The translations under genes and the position numbers were made by a program. Positions 51,808-60,375 of a DNA stretch of 64,000 bases are shown here, in pieces (position 1 is the first letter of the stretch; every line of letters starts with the position of its first letter). The notes beneath the pieces were generated by a model. It made no database searches. It saw only the letters and a program-made list of their open reading frames with translations, and was not told the DNA's origin. Location of the stretch: contig NZ_CP039887.1 of assembly GCF_005221305.1 (NCBI RefSeq), positions 682,001-746,000 of the forward strand. Reading direction: 5' to 3'. This DNA comes from Neisseria subflava. Its GTDB lineage: Bacteria > Pseudomonadota > Gammaproteobacteria > Burkholderiales > Neisseriaceae.

Positions 51808-52140
51808 TTATTGAAGTTTAAGCAGTCGGTCTTGTTCGACAGACAATACGCCGTTTACTTTCTTGAAATAGGCAATAGCATCTTCAATACTGGTCTTGGA
51901 AGATGGACGGATAGCAATGCCGTGCAGGTTTTTGTATTCGTAAACCAAAGTTGCGCCGGAGGTTTTCACTGCTTTTAGCAATGGGGCGGAACCGGTTTGG
52001 GCATTATAGAAGATAATCAGATTGCCGGTTGTATCTTGGGCTTGTTGTTGAGATGGGGTGGCAGTTGATTGAGCCGGAGTGCTTGGGTTTTGGCAGGCGT
52101 AAAGCAGGGTGGCGAGTAGGACGAATGCTAGGGTTTTCAT
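51808..52140 (-). CDS. Small lipoprotein with inhibitor I9-like region
   Basis: A 110-residue lipoprotein: lipobox ATLLYACQN (Cys near residue 16), a Ser/Thr/Gln-rich linker, then about 70 residues (NLIIFYNAQTG... YEYKNLHGIAIRPSSKTSIEDAIAYFKKVNGVLSVEQDRLLKLQ). That last stretch resembles the I9 propeptide fold of subtilisins. It could be a stand-alone protease inhibitor in the outer membrane, but I see only a fold-like pattern, so this is tentative. Confidence 0.65.
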   Translation of the reverse strand: MKTLAFVLLATLLYACQNPSTPAQSTATPSQQQAQDTTGNLIIFYNAQTGSAPLLKAVKTSGATLVYEYKNLHGIAIRPSSKTSIEDAIAYFKKVNGVLSVEQDRLLKLQ

Positions 52141-52167
52141 GGCATTAATTCAATTTGATAAAAGGCT

Positions 52168-52233
52168 AAGGCCGTCTGAACACTTGTAAAACGAAATCAA
52201 AGTTTCCCTTTACAAGTGTTCAGACGGCCTTTG
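52168..52233. terminator. Long DUS hairpin between purE and the lipoprotein gene
   Basis: The two arms are perfectly complementary for 23 bases, from AAGGCCGTCTGAACACTTGT onward, much longer than the DUS cores. A strong terminator for purE (minus strand). Confidence 0.88.
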
Positions 52234-52237
52234 TCAG

Positions 52238-52723
52238 TTATGCTTCAGGCAATTCCATGGCAAGAACGGTTTGTTCTTGTTTGGCACGGAAAGCGGCCAG
52301 TTTTTCAGCCAATTCAGGATTTTCGTTGGCCAAAAGTGAAATGGCAAATAGCGCTGCATTGGCCGCACCGGCTTCGCCAATGGCAAATGTGGCAACAGGA
52401 ACGCCTTTGGGCATTTGCACAATCGAAAGCAGGGAGTCTTCGCCGCGCAGATATTTGCTGGGAACGGGAACGCCCAAAACGGGAACCGTGGTTTTGGCAG
52501 CGACCATGCCCGGCAAATGCGCTGCGCCGCCTGCGCCGGCAATGATGGCTTTGATGCCGCGTTCGCGGGCGGTTTCGGCGTATTCAAACATCAAATCAGG
52601 CGTACGGTGTGCAGAGACGACACGCGCTTCGTATTCAACGCCGAATTCTTTGAGAAATTGTGCTGCCTGCTGCATCACCGGCCAATCGCTGTTGCTGCCC
52701 ATAATAATGCCGACTTGGATCAT
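52238..52723 (-). CDS. purE: N5-carboxyaminoimidazole ribonucleotide mutase PurE
   Basis: PurE (class I) moves the carboxyl group in purine synthesis to give CAIR. The protein is 161 aa with GIIMGSNSDWPVMQQAAQFL at the N-terminus, RVVSAHRTPDLM near residue 40 and AGGAAHLPGMVAAKTTVPVLGVP near 70. purK is not adjacent. A DUS pair lies on each side. Confidence 0.97.
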   Translation of the reverse strand: MIQVGIIMGSNSDWPVMQQAAQFLKEFGVEYEARVVSAHRTPDLMFEYAETARERGIKAIIAGAGGAAHLPGMVAAKTTVPVLGVPVPSKYLRGEDSLLSIVQMPKGVPVATFAIGEAGAANAALFAISLLANENPELAEKLAAFRAKQEQTVLAMELPEA

Positions 52724-52764
52724 GAGGGGTTCCTTTTGCTTGAATGGATTAAGGGTAAAAAATA

Positions 52765-52800
52765 TTCAGACGGCCTTGGAGATGACAAGGCCGTCTGAAC
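52765..52800. terminator. DUS inverted pair upstream of purE
   Basis: TTCAGACGGCCTTG and CAAGGCCGTCTGAA form the stem, arranged in the reversed order. It closes the CpoB-like gene before the purE promoter. Confidence 0.75.
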
Positions 52801-52802
52801 GT

Positions 52803-53558
52803 TTATCTTTGTTTAAGGCTGATAGAAGCGCGTTTTGCCGCTTCGCTGTTGGGGAAGCTTTGTATCAGTTTGCGCCATGTGCTGCGGGCGATGTCTTTTT
52901 GTTGCAGTTTGTATTGGCACTGGCCGATGCTGTACATAGCATCAGGAGCTTGCGGGCTGTTGCGGAATCGGTTGGCGTAGCGGTTGCCGATTTCGATAAC
53001 GGATTCGCAGTTGCCCAGACGTTGTTGGCTTTGCAGGAGCAGGTACATATTGCGGCGGGCAATTTCGCTGCCGTTGCCACCGTCAGCTTCTTTTAAAATG
53101 GCTACTGCGGCAGAGAAGTTGTTACGCTGATAGTATTTTTGCGCCTGATTATAAAGGCGCAATTCGTTTTGTGCGGCTGAGTCTGTTTCAGACGGCACGC
53201 CGCCGCCATTGGCCAAATAGTTCATTTTCAGCTTGCGGTCGTCTAATCGCTGGGCTTTGGGGTTGGAAGCCGAAGTAGTTAGACGTTTGATGTTTCGTTG
53301 TTGTTCCAATGTGTGCAAGCGTTGATTTAATTCTTCAACCGTGCGTTCCAGTCGGGCAATTTGTATGCCCAAGTGGTCAATCTGGGTTTGTGCATCCAAA
53401 CGCGGATAGGGAATACTTTTTTCATGCAAAGGCTCATGCGGAATATCCGGCAGGACAAAGTTAGGATTGTCGGCAGGTTGGGGAGGATGGGAAACGGCGC
53501 ATGATGCGGCTAATAGAGTAAGCGGCAAAAGAAACAGGGAATGTGATAATGTTCTCAT
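52803..53558 (-). CDS. CpoB/YbgF-like lipoprotein with coiled coil and TPR
   Basis: A 251-residue lipoprotein: lipobox TLLAASCAV (Cys near residue 20), a coiled coil (IQIARLERTVEELNQRLHTLEQQ, about 85-107) and TPR-like repeats in the last 120 residues (YNQAQKYYQRNNFSAAVAILKEA... ). The coiled coil plus TPR plan matches CpoB, which works with the Tol-Pal system and peptidoglycan synthases in division. The tol-pal genes are not here and, unlike CpoB, it carries a lipid anchor. Confidence 0.72.
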   Translation of the reverse strand: MRTLSHSLFLLPLTLLAASCAVSHPPQPADNPNFVLPDIPHEPLHEKSIPYPRLDAQTQIDHLGIQIARLERTVEELNQRLHTLEQQRNIKRLTTSASNPKAQRLDDRKLKMNYLANGGGVPSETDSAAQNELRLYNQAQKYYQRNNFSAAVAILKEADGGNGSEIARRNMYLLLQSQQRLGNCESVIEIGNRYANRFRNSPQAPDAMYSIGQCQYKLQQKDIARSTWRKLIQSFPNSEAAKRASISLKQR

Positions 53559-53572
53559 CGGATTGTGTCGTT

Positions 53573-54241
53573 TTATTTTTTTAGTAGCAATGTCAAACCG
53601 TCGCCGACAGGCAGGGTAATGGGAATAATGCGTGTATCGTGCGGCAGATTTTGGTTGAAATGGCGCAGGATATCCAAGCTGGGCGGATCGTTTTCGGCAG
53701 CTTCATTCATGACGCGTCCACCCAACAAGATATTGTCGATGGCAATCACGCCGCCGCTCCGTACCAGTTGCAAACAGCGTTCAAAATATTGCGGCGTAGG
53801 CGGTTTGTCGGCATCGATAAGTGCCAAGTCGTAGCTTTCCGATTCGCCTTGCGCAATCAAATCGTCCAGAGTCAGTAAAGCCGGTTGCAGATGAAGCGAG
53901 ATTTTATGCGCTACGCCTGCTGCCTGCCATGTTTCGCGGGCAATATCGGTAAAGGTTACATTGATGTCGCAAGCCGTGATTTTGCCGTCTTCGGGGAGGG
54001 CAAGCGCCATGGCGGTGCTGCTGTAACCGGTAAAGACGCCAACTTCCAAATATTTTTTGGCATTCAATAATTTGGCTAGCCACACCAACATGGCCGCCTG
54101 CTCTTGGGCTATGGCCATCTTTCCCAGACGATGTGATTGGGTACGCTCACGCAATGCGGTCAAAACGGGATGTTCGGATTGACCGATGCTGTTGAGGTAA
54201 TGTTGTAATGCCGGATCGGTATTGTGCGTGTTGGTCGTCAT
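53573..54241 (-). CDS. O-methyltransferase (caffeoyl-CoA OMT type)
   Basis: A 222-residue class I SAM methyltransferase with the family motifs YLEVGVFTGYSSTAMALALP near residue 60 and ALIDADKPPTPQYFERCLQLVRSGGVIAIDN near 135-165, including the metal-binding Asp pair. Bacterial members methylate catechol-like compounds, and the substrate here is unknown. It overlaps no neighbour and sits 14 bases upstream of the CpoB-like gene on the same strand. Confidence 0.87.
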   Translation of the reverse strand: MTTNTHNTDPALQHYLNSIGQSEHPVLTALRERTQSHRLGKMAIAQEQAAMLVWLAKLLNAKKYLEVGVFTGYSSTAMALALPEDGKITACDINVTFTDIARETWQAAGVAHKISLHLQPALLTLDDLIAQGESESYDLALIDADKPPTPQYFERCLQLVRSGGVIAIDNILLGGRVMNEAAENDPPSLDILRHFNQNLPHDTRIIPITLPVGDGLTLLLKK

Positions 54242-54253
54242 GCCGATACGGGA

Positions 54254-54439
54254 TTAGTCTTGGTAGTAGGTATAGGGTTTTTTGTTGACTTTGGCCGCTT
54301 CAAATTCAGCCTGTTCAGTCGGATTGAGGGTAACATCCCACAGCAAATGGCGGTTTTCGAGGCGTTGCGCTTCCATTTCGGGATTGTCTTCCATGAGTTT
54401 GTCGAGGAATTGGGTAGCTTCGGATTTGTAGTGGTACAT
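54254..54439 (-). CDS. DUF3460-family small protein
   Basis: A 61-residue protein (MYHYKSEATQFLDKLMEDNPEMEAQRLENRHLLWD...) that fits the DUF3460 family of beta-proteobacteria by length and by the YKSEATQFLDKLM start. Function is unknown. It lies 12 bases upstream of the O-methyltransferase on the same strand and is likely co-transcribed. Confidence 0.8.
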   Translation of the reverse strand: MYHYKSEATQFLDKLMEDNPEMEAQRLENRHLLWDVTLNPTEQAEFEAAKVNKKPYTYYQD

Positions 54440-54522
54440 GATGTTCTGCCTGAATCGTTGTCAGACCGTCATTATAGCCGATATTTTTTGCCAATACGCT
54501 AATTAATCGAACTTCCATAAGG

Positions 54523-54634
54523 TATAATGGCACGTCTTTTTTAGGCCGTCTGAAGCCTTTGCTCAATGTTTTGCCCCTTCTGCGGCAGAATATTGTGCAA
54601 AGGCTTAAGCCAGACAAGTTTCAGACGGCCTTTT
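54523..54634 (+). promoter_or_regulatory. pcnB -10 element and nested leader hairpin
   Basis: A perfect TATAAT (54523-54528) is followed by a DUS (from 54544), a second inverted pair GAAGCCTTTGC / GCAAAGGCTT, and a closing TTCAGACGGCCT with a T-run. The whole nested stem lies between the apparent promoter and the pcnB ATG at 54656. It could be an attenuator, or the real promoter may lie downstream. Confidence 0.5.
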
Positions 54635-54655
54635 TTATTGTGAAAAGAGCTGCTT

Positions 54656-56008
54656 ATGTTAAAAAAATGGCTGCATAAAGTGTTGCCTAAAAAACACGTC
54701 AAATCGTTGCCTGAAAAGGAAATTATCCCGCTTGAGCAACACGGTATCCGCGCGGATATGTTGAGCTTTGCCGCGGAGAAAATTGCCAAACGCCTGCATG
54801 AAGCCGGTTTTCAGGCTTATGTTGTGGGTGGTGCCGTTCGGGATTTGTTGCTCGGGGTTGAGCCCAAAGACTTTGATATCGCAACCGATGCCACGCCGGA
54901 GCAAATCCGCAAAGTATTCCGCCGCAGCCGCATTATCGGCCGCCGTTTCCAAATCGTTCATGTGATGATCGGACCTGAAACCATTGAAGTCACGACGTTC
55001 CGCGGTGGCGATAAGGTTCAGCAAAATGCGCAAGGCCGTATTATGAAGGACAATACTTACGGCAGTATTGAAGAAGATGCCATGCGGCGCGACTTTACTT
55101 GCAATGCGCTGTATTACGACCCGATTAAAGAGGAAATTTGGGATTTCCATCAGGGCGTGGCTGATGTTGCCGATAAAAAATTGGTGATGATAGGCGATCC
55201 TGCCGAACGCTATCAGGAAGATCCTGTCCGTATTCTTCGCGCTGTACGTTTATCGGGCAAGTTGGGCTTTGAAGTGGAAGAGCAAACGGCTTTGCCGATT
55301 GCCGAATATGCAGGCCGTCTGAAAAATGAGCCTGTTGCCCGTCTTTTTGACGAAATTCTGAAAATCCTGTTTTCTGGTCATTCCCGTGCCTGTTTGAAAC
55401 GGTTGAACGAGTTGGGCATTCCCGAAGGCATCCATCCGCTTTTAGATGCCTTGAAAACTGCTGAAGCGGCCGATAAACGTATGATTCTGTTGGCGTTGAA
55501 AAATACCGACGAACGTATCCGTGCGGATAAGTCCGTTTCCGTTGGTTTCGTATTGGCGGCGGTATTGTGGCCGACACTAAATGTTATGTGGCAACGAAAT
55601 CTGAGTAATGGACAAAAATCAGTCCCTGCATTGATGGATGCGATGAACACTATGCGGGATACGGTAGAGAAAGGTTGGGGCGTGCCGCAACGATTTTCTG
55701 CAACCATGCGTGAAATCTGGCAATTTCAGCCGCAATTTGACAATATGCGCGGCGCACGCCTGTATCGCCTGCTATCACAAGCCCGTTTCCGAGCCGCTTA
55801 TGATTTCCTGATTTTGCGTAGCGAGGTTGGCGAGGTTGATAAAGAGATGGCTTCTTGGTGGACAACTTTCCAACATGCCGATGAGGAAACCCGTCAGCAA
55901 ATGACTGCGACCAATGATCACAAACGTCAGAAACAAAATGGATCAACTGATGGAAAACCCAAACGTCGCCGCCGTCGTCCGAAAAAGAAAACCACTGAGG
56001 CTGAATAA
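54656..56008 (+). CDS. pcnB: Poly(A) polymerase I
   Basis: PcnB adds poly(A) tails that mark RNAs for decay. It belongs to the class II nucleotidyltransferase/CCA-adding superfamily and is 450 aa. The catalytic core VGGAVRDLLLGVEPKDFDIATDATPEQIRKVFRR is near residue 58, followed by the RRDFTCNALYYDP signature near 142. The strongly basic tail KRRRRRPKKKTTEAE suits RNA binding and distinguishes it from CCA-adding enzymes. A DUS core is read as GRLK near residue 220. Confidence 0.94.
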   Translation: MLKKWLHKVLPKKHVKSLPEKEIIPLEQHGIRADMLSFAAEKIAKRLHEAGFQAYVVGGAVRDLLLGVEPKDFDIATDATPEQIRKVFRRSRIIGRRFQIVHVMIGPETIEVTTFRGGDKVQQNAQGRIMKDNTYGSIEEDAMRRDFTCNALYYDPIKEEIWDFHQGVADVADKKLVMIGDPAERYQEDPVRILRAVRLSGKLGFEVEEQTALPIAEYAGRLKNEPVARLFDEILKILFSGHSRACLKRLNELGIPEGIHPLLDALKTAEAADKRMILLALKNTDERIRADKSVSVGFVLAAVLWPTLNVMWQRNLSNGQKSVPALMDAMNTMRDTVEKGWGVPQRFSATMREIWQFQPQFDNMRGARLYRLLSQARFRAAYDFLILRSEVGEVDKEMASWWTTFQHADEETRQQMTATNDHKRQKQNGSTDGKPKRRRRRPKKKTTEAE

Positions 56009-56026
56009 GTTATCAAAATAAATTTA

Positions 56027-56083
56027 AGGCCGTCTGAAACCATTGAATCTTTTGAGATTTGGTTTTTCAGACGGCCTTTTCGT
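56027..56083. terminator. DUS hairpin after pcnB
   Basis: AAGGCCGTCTGAAACC pairs with GGTTTTTCAGACGGCCTT. It is the first of two hairpins between convergent pcnB and rpoD. Confidence 0.82.
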
Positions 56084-56090
56084 ATTTCAA

Positions 56091-56122
56091 TAAAAAACCG
56101 CAGGTCTTTCAACCTGCGGTTT
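56091..56122 (-). terminator. Rho-independent terminator after rpoD
   Basis: AAACCGCAGGT (56095-56105) and ACCTGCGGTTT (56112-56122) pair perfectly across 6 bases. Read on the minus strand the stem ends in a run of T's, as expected for the rpoD terminator. Confidence 0.88.
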
Positions 56123-56126
56123 GCTT

Positions 56127-58079
56127 TTACGATTTGTTTTCTTCGCTGTCGAGGAAGCTGCGGAGGCGGTCGCTGCGAGTTGGGTGGCGCAGCTTGCGCA
56201 GGGCTTTGGCTTCGATTTGACGGATACGTTCACGGGTTACGTCAAATTGTTTGCCGACTTCTTCCAAAGTGTGGTCGGTATTCATATCGATACCGAAACG
56301 CATACGCAAAACTTTGGCTTCGCGCGGTGTCAGGCTCTCGAGGATTTCTTTGGTTACTTCGTGCAGGCTGGTGTACATCGCAGCTTCTGCCGGCGCAACG
56401 TTGTTGGCATCCTCGATGAAGTCGCCCAAGTGCGAATCATCGTCATCGCCAATCGGTGTTTCCATGGAAATCGGCTCTTTGGCGATTTTCATGATTTTGC
56501 GGATTTTGTCTTCCGGCATTTCCATCAGCTCGGCCAGTTTGGCAGAATCAGGCTCTTCACCGGTTTCTTGCAGGTATTGGCGCGAGATACGGTTCATTTT
56601 GTTGATGGTTTCAATCATGTGAACCGGAATACGGATGGTACGTGCTTGGTCGGCAATGGAACGGGTAATTGCTTGACGAATCCACCATGTGGCGTAAGTT
56701 GAGAACTTGTAGCCGCGGCGGTATTCGAATTTGTCCACCGCTTTCATCAGGCCGATATTGCCTTCTTGAATCAAATCAAGGAACTGCAAGCCGCGGTTGG
56801 TGTATTTTTTGGCAATGGAAATAACCAAACGCAAGTTGGCCTGAATCATTTCCTGTTTGGCTGCTGAGGTTTCTTTTTCGCTCAACACCATGTTTTTGTT
56901 GATTTCTTTCAACTCTTCGATGGAAATGCGGGTTTCGGCTTCCATATTTGCCAGCTCGGTTTGTTTTTCGAGGATGGCGTGGCGGAAACGATCCAACGCA
57001 TTTGCCCATACACGGCCTTTGGCTACTTCTTCTTCTACCCATTTCAAATCAGTAATGGCGGGCAGGAAGTTTTTGATGAAGTAGTCGCGTTCCATGCGGA
57101 CGCGGTCGATACAGATGTCGCGGATTTCACGTTCGAGTTTGCGGATGTTTTCAACGCGGCTGCGCAGGTTGCTGCTCAGGTTTTCGATTTGACGTGTGGC
57201 AAAACGGACTTCCAACAGTTTGTTGGCAATGGCATCGCGGTGTTTCAGGTAGTTGGCATGTTGGCTGCCGTGTTTTTCCAACTGCTTGATCATTTTGCCG
57301 TATTCGCTCTCGATAAAGGCGAAGTGTTCCAAAACTTTTTGTTTCAGTTCGGCCAAATGGGCGGCTGATATGGCTTCAGAGTCGCTACCTGAACCGTCTT
57401 CATCTTCATCGTCGCCATCTTCATCATCGCTATCGGTTTCGCCTTCTTCGTTATCTGGTTTGGCATTTTCCAAATGACCCAAGCCCAATTCGTTCAATAA
57501 GACTTCGTTAGGGTCGATGATGGCTTCAACGACTTCATCCACACGGATTTCGTCGTTGCGGACTTGCTCAATCAACGCCAGAATTTCGGCAATCGAACCA
57601 GGGCAGGCGGAGATTGCCTGTACCATGTTTTTCAGTGCATTTTCGATTTTTTTGGCGATGATGATTTCGTCTTCGCGCGTCAACAGATCGACTTGCCCCA
57701 TTTCACGCATATACATACGCACAGGGTCGGTTGTACGGCCGAATTCTGAATCTGCGCTAGAGAGTGCTGCTTCGGCTTCTTCAACGGCATCGTCGTCGGT
57801 CATGGCGGCGGCGTTGTCGCTCAAGAGGATGTCTTCAGCATCGGGGGCTTGCTCGGTTACTTGGATACCCAAGCCGGAAATCATGCTGACGATGTTGTCG
57901 ATTTGCTCGGCATCGGACATATCGTCGGGCAGGGCGTCGTTAATTTCGGAATAAGTGATGTAGCCGCGTTCTTTACCCATGATAATGAGTTGGCGCAGAC
58001 GCGCGCGCTGCTCTTCGATACTCAATGGACGGTTGTCGTCTTGGTCTTGGTATTCTTCGTAGTTTTGATTTTTAGACAT
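56127..58079 (-). CDS. rpoD: RNA polymerase primary sigma factor (sigma-70)
   Basis: Housekeeping sigma factor, 650 aa. Region 1.1 is at the N-terminus, 1.2 around DPVRMYMREMG, then an acidic non-conserved insert (NEEGETDSDDEDGDDEDEDGS). Region 2 has NLRLVISIAKKYTNRGLQFLDLIQEGNIGLMKAV and YATWWIRQAITRSIADQ, and region 4 the final HTH LEEVGKQFDVTRERIRQIEAKALRKL. dnaG lies upstream on the same strand, the old macromolecular-synthesis pairing, but rpsU is missing and a DUS pair lies between. Confidence 0.98.
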   Translation of the reverse strand: MSKNQNYEEYQDQDDNRPLSIEEQRARLRQLIIMGKERGYITYSEINDALPDDMSDAEQIDNIVSMISGLGIQVTEQAPDAEDILLSDNAAAMTDDDAVEEAEAALSSADSEFGRTTDPVRMYMREMGQVDLLTREDEIIIAKKIENALKNMVQAISACPGSIAEILALIEQVRNDEIRVDEVVEAIIDPNEVLLNELGLGHLENAKPDNEEGETDSDDEDGDDEDEDGSGSDSEAISAAHLAELKQKVLEHFAFIESEYGKMIKQLEKHGSQHANYLKHRDAIANKLLEVRFATRQIENLSSNLRSRVENIRKLEREIRDICIDRVRMERDYFIKNFLPAITDLKWVEEEVAKGRVWANALDRFRHAILEKQTELANMEAETRISIEELKEINKNMVLSEKETSAAKQEMIQANLRLVISIAKKYTNRGLQFLDLIQEGNIGLMKAVDKFEYRRGYKFSTYATWWIRQAITRSIADQARTIRIPVHMIETINKMNRISRQYLQETGEEPDSAKLAELMEMPEDKIRKIMKIAKEPISMETPIGDDDDSHLGDFIEDANNVAPAEAAMYTSLHEVTKEILESLTPREAKVLRMRFGIDMNTDHTLEEVGKQFDVTRERIRQIEAKALRKLRHPTRSDRLRSFLDSEENKS

Positions 58080-58188
58080 GGATTGCTCTCTAGGTTGATA
58101 GGATGCCGACGGTTTACGGTGATGTGGCCGTACCTGAAGGCGGAGCAGAGCTTTTTGTTGTGAAATCAGATTTCACTTTAATACTCTG

Positions 58189-58267
58189 AGGCCGTCTGAA
58201 AATATTACAGATGGAGTGTTCTGCGTGTCATGTTTCGCAGCGTGTATTTAGATTGTTCAGACGGCCT
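58189..58267. terminator. Spaced DUS pair between dnaG and rpoD
   Basis: AGGCCGTCTGAA (58189-58200) and TTCAGACGGCCT (58256-58267) are inverted but 55 bases apart, so the hairpin may be weak. Transcription from dnaG could partly continue into rpoD. Confidence 0.6.
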
Positions 58268-58273
58268 GAGGGG

Positions 58274-60046
58274 TTAGTTTTGCTTTGCCGTCAAAAGCGA
58301 CAGCAATAGTCTTTTTTCATTTTCGGTCAAACCGGTTTGAATACTTTTTTGCTTTAAAGTTTCGATTTGACTGTATTTTAATTCATTTAACAACTTTTTC
58401 ATGCCGATTTGGAAACTTTCGCAATCTTCTTCGTTATCCCCTTCCATTTCTTCAGAGTGAAGGGTCGATAAAAAGATTTGATTGACGGTTTCCTCATAGG
58501 GCGAACCGCGCATATATTCAAGCACTTGTGCAGTTGCAGGAGTCGTATCATGATGCTTGATGGTTTCGGCCAAATTGGCAAGGCAGGCAAAGTCGCCGCT
58601 TAAAGCCAGATAATCGGGCAGGTCTATATATGAAGCCCAAGCCGGATTTATCAAGAGGCTGCGTATCTGTCTTTGAACCAGTGTCAGCATGGTTGGTTGT
58701 TTGACAGAAATAGGCGGCAGTTTGTAACTTTTTTGTTTGACGTGCCGCTTTGGCGCTTCTTGTCCGAGTAACTGGGCAAGGTTGTCCGGGTCAATGCCCA
58801 CCAGCTCGCTGAGTTTTTGTTTCAGAAGATAGCCCAATGCCGGCGCGGTAATCTGAGCCAAAAGCGGAGAACTGGTTTTGACCAATTCTGCTTTGCCTTC
58901 TTGCGTATTGAGGTTGAGGCCGTCTGAAAGATGTTCCCAAAAGTATTCCGATAGGGGCTTGCTTTGGTTTAACAAGGCATCTTCAAATTGCGTCTTGCTA
59001 TAGGCGCGGATGTAGCTGTCCGGGTCGTGTTCTTCGGGTAGGAATAGAAAATGCAGCGATTTATCGTCTTTTAATTGCGGTAACGCATTTTCCAGCGCGC
59101 GCCAAGCCGCTTTACGTCCCGCGCTGTCGCCATCAAAACAAAAATAAATACTGTCTGCCTGACGCATCAGGATTTTGACGTGTTCCGCCGTGGTTGCCGT
59201 ACCTAAAGCCGCTACGCCGTAGCCGACGCCGAACTGAGCCAATGCGACCACGTCCATGTAGCCTTCGACCACCAAAATCCGTCCGGCCTCTTTTACGGCA
59301 GCACGCCCTTCATATAGTCCGTAAAGGTTTTTCCCTTTGTCAAACAAAGGAGTATCCGGCGAGTTCAGGTATTTGGGTTTCGAATCGTCCAATACGCGGC
59401 CGCCAAAGCCGATAACCTGACCGCGAGGATTACGGATAGGGAACATAATCCGATGGCGAAAGCGGTCGTAATGTTTGCCTTCGTTATCAATGACCATGCC
59501 CGTATCCACCAACGCAGTATTAGGATAGGGTTGGAACACTTGCGCCAAAGGCTGCCAACCGTCAGGCGCATAGCCTAAACCATAATGCGCGATGACTTCC
59601 GCACTCAAGCCGCGTTTGTCTAAATAAGCCTTCGCTGCCGGATTGAATTTCAACTGTTGCGCATAAAAATCCGCTGCCGCAGCCGTTGTTTCTTCCAAAG
59701 TCTGCTGTTTTTTCTTACGTTCGGCACGGATTTCGGGGTTGTCTTTCTGCCCGCGAACTTTAGGCACCGTCATGCCCACACGGTCGGCAAGAAACTGTAC
59801 CGCCTCCGGAAACGACAGTCCCTGATGTTCCATCACAAAACCAATTGCCGAACCATGCGCCCCGCAACTGAAGCAATGGTAAAACTGCTTGGTCGGGCTG
59901 ACCGAAAACGACGGTGTCTTTTCCTTGTGAAACGGACAGCAGGCCATATAGTTCGCCCCGCCTTTCTTCAGCGGAACCTGCTCGTCGATAATATCGACAA
60001 TATCGACTTTGGACAAAAGCTCGTCAATGAAATCAGATGGAATCAT
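58274..60046 (-). CDS. dnaG: DNA primase
   Basis: DnaG makes RNA primers for replication. It is 590 aa with the zinc-binding domain CPFHKEKTPSFSVSPTKQFYHCFSCG near residues 37-62. The RNA polymerase core contains GFGGRVLDDSKPKYLNSPDT, and the TOPRIM catalytic core has VVEGYMDVVALAQFG and FCFDGDSAGRKAAWRA. The C-terminal DnaB-binding domain is present but divergent. Confidence 0.97.
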   Translation of the reverse strand: MIPSDFIDELLSKVDIVDIIDEQVPLKKGGANYMACCPFHKEKTPSFSVSPTKQFYHCFSCGAHGSAIGFVMEHQGLSFPEAVQFLADRVGMTVPKVRGQKDNPEIRAERKKKQQTLEETTAAAADFYAQQLKFNPAAKAYLDKRGLSAEVIAHYGLGYAPDGWQPLAQVFQPYPNTALVDTGMVIDNEGKHYDRFRHRIMFPIRNPRGQVIGFGGRVLDDSKPKYLNSPDTPLFDKGKNLYGLYEGRAAVKEAGRILVVEGYMDVVALAQFGVGYGVAALGTATTAEHVKILMRQADSIYFCFDGDSAGRKAAWRALENALPQLKDDKSLHFLFLPEEHDPDSYIRAYSKTQFEDALLNQSKPLSEYFWEHLSDGLNLNTQEGKAELVKTSSPLLAQITAPALGYLLKQKLSELVGIDPDNLAQLLGQEAPKRHVKQKSYKLPPISVKQPTMLTLVQRQIRSLLINPAWASYIDLPDYLALSGDFACLANLAETIKHHDTTPATAQVLEYMRGSPYEETVNQIFLSTLHSEEMEGDNEEDCESFQIGMKKLLNELKYSQIETLKQKSIQTGLTENEKRLLLSLLTAKQN

Positions 60047-60375
60047 GGCTCGGCAGAAGAGGATGGACGGAAAACATTTCAGACGGCCTTATAAACAGAC
60101 AAAGGCCGTCTGAAAATGGAATTTTGGATGAGGGTTGAGATGAGTTTCGTATTATAGCAAATTGTTGTAATACATGTGTCTTATCCTTTTGAGGTAGAGT
60201 ATTAATAATCGTATTTCATTCGTTATTAAGATGGATATGATGTCGCTAAAACAAAGGCCGGCTGTAAGATATTCAGACGGCATTTGCTGTCGGCTTATTT
60301 TGCAATTCAGTTGCGCTTTCATGGTGTGAATATGATAATGAACATATATCCTCGGTTTTAGAAAGGTCGTTTCCC
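60047..60375. other. Intergenic region between dnaG and gabD
   Basis: This 329-base gap holds no convincing ORF. It contains a reversed DUS pair at 60079-60117, a degenerate copy (AGGCCGGCTGTAA) facing an AT-type TTCAGACGGCAT at 60272-60283, and an imperfect inverted repeat TTAATAATCG / CGTTATTAA near 60209-60235. The gabD promoter must lie in the last 100 bases. Confidence 0.6.
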
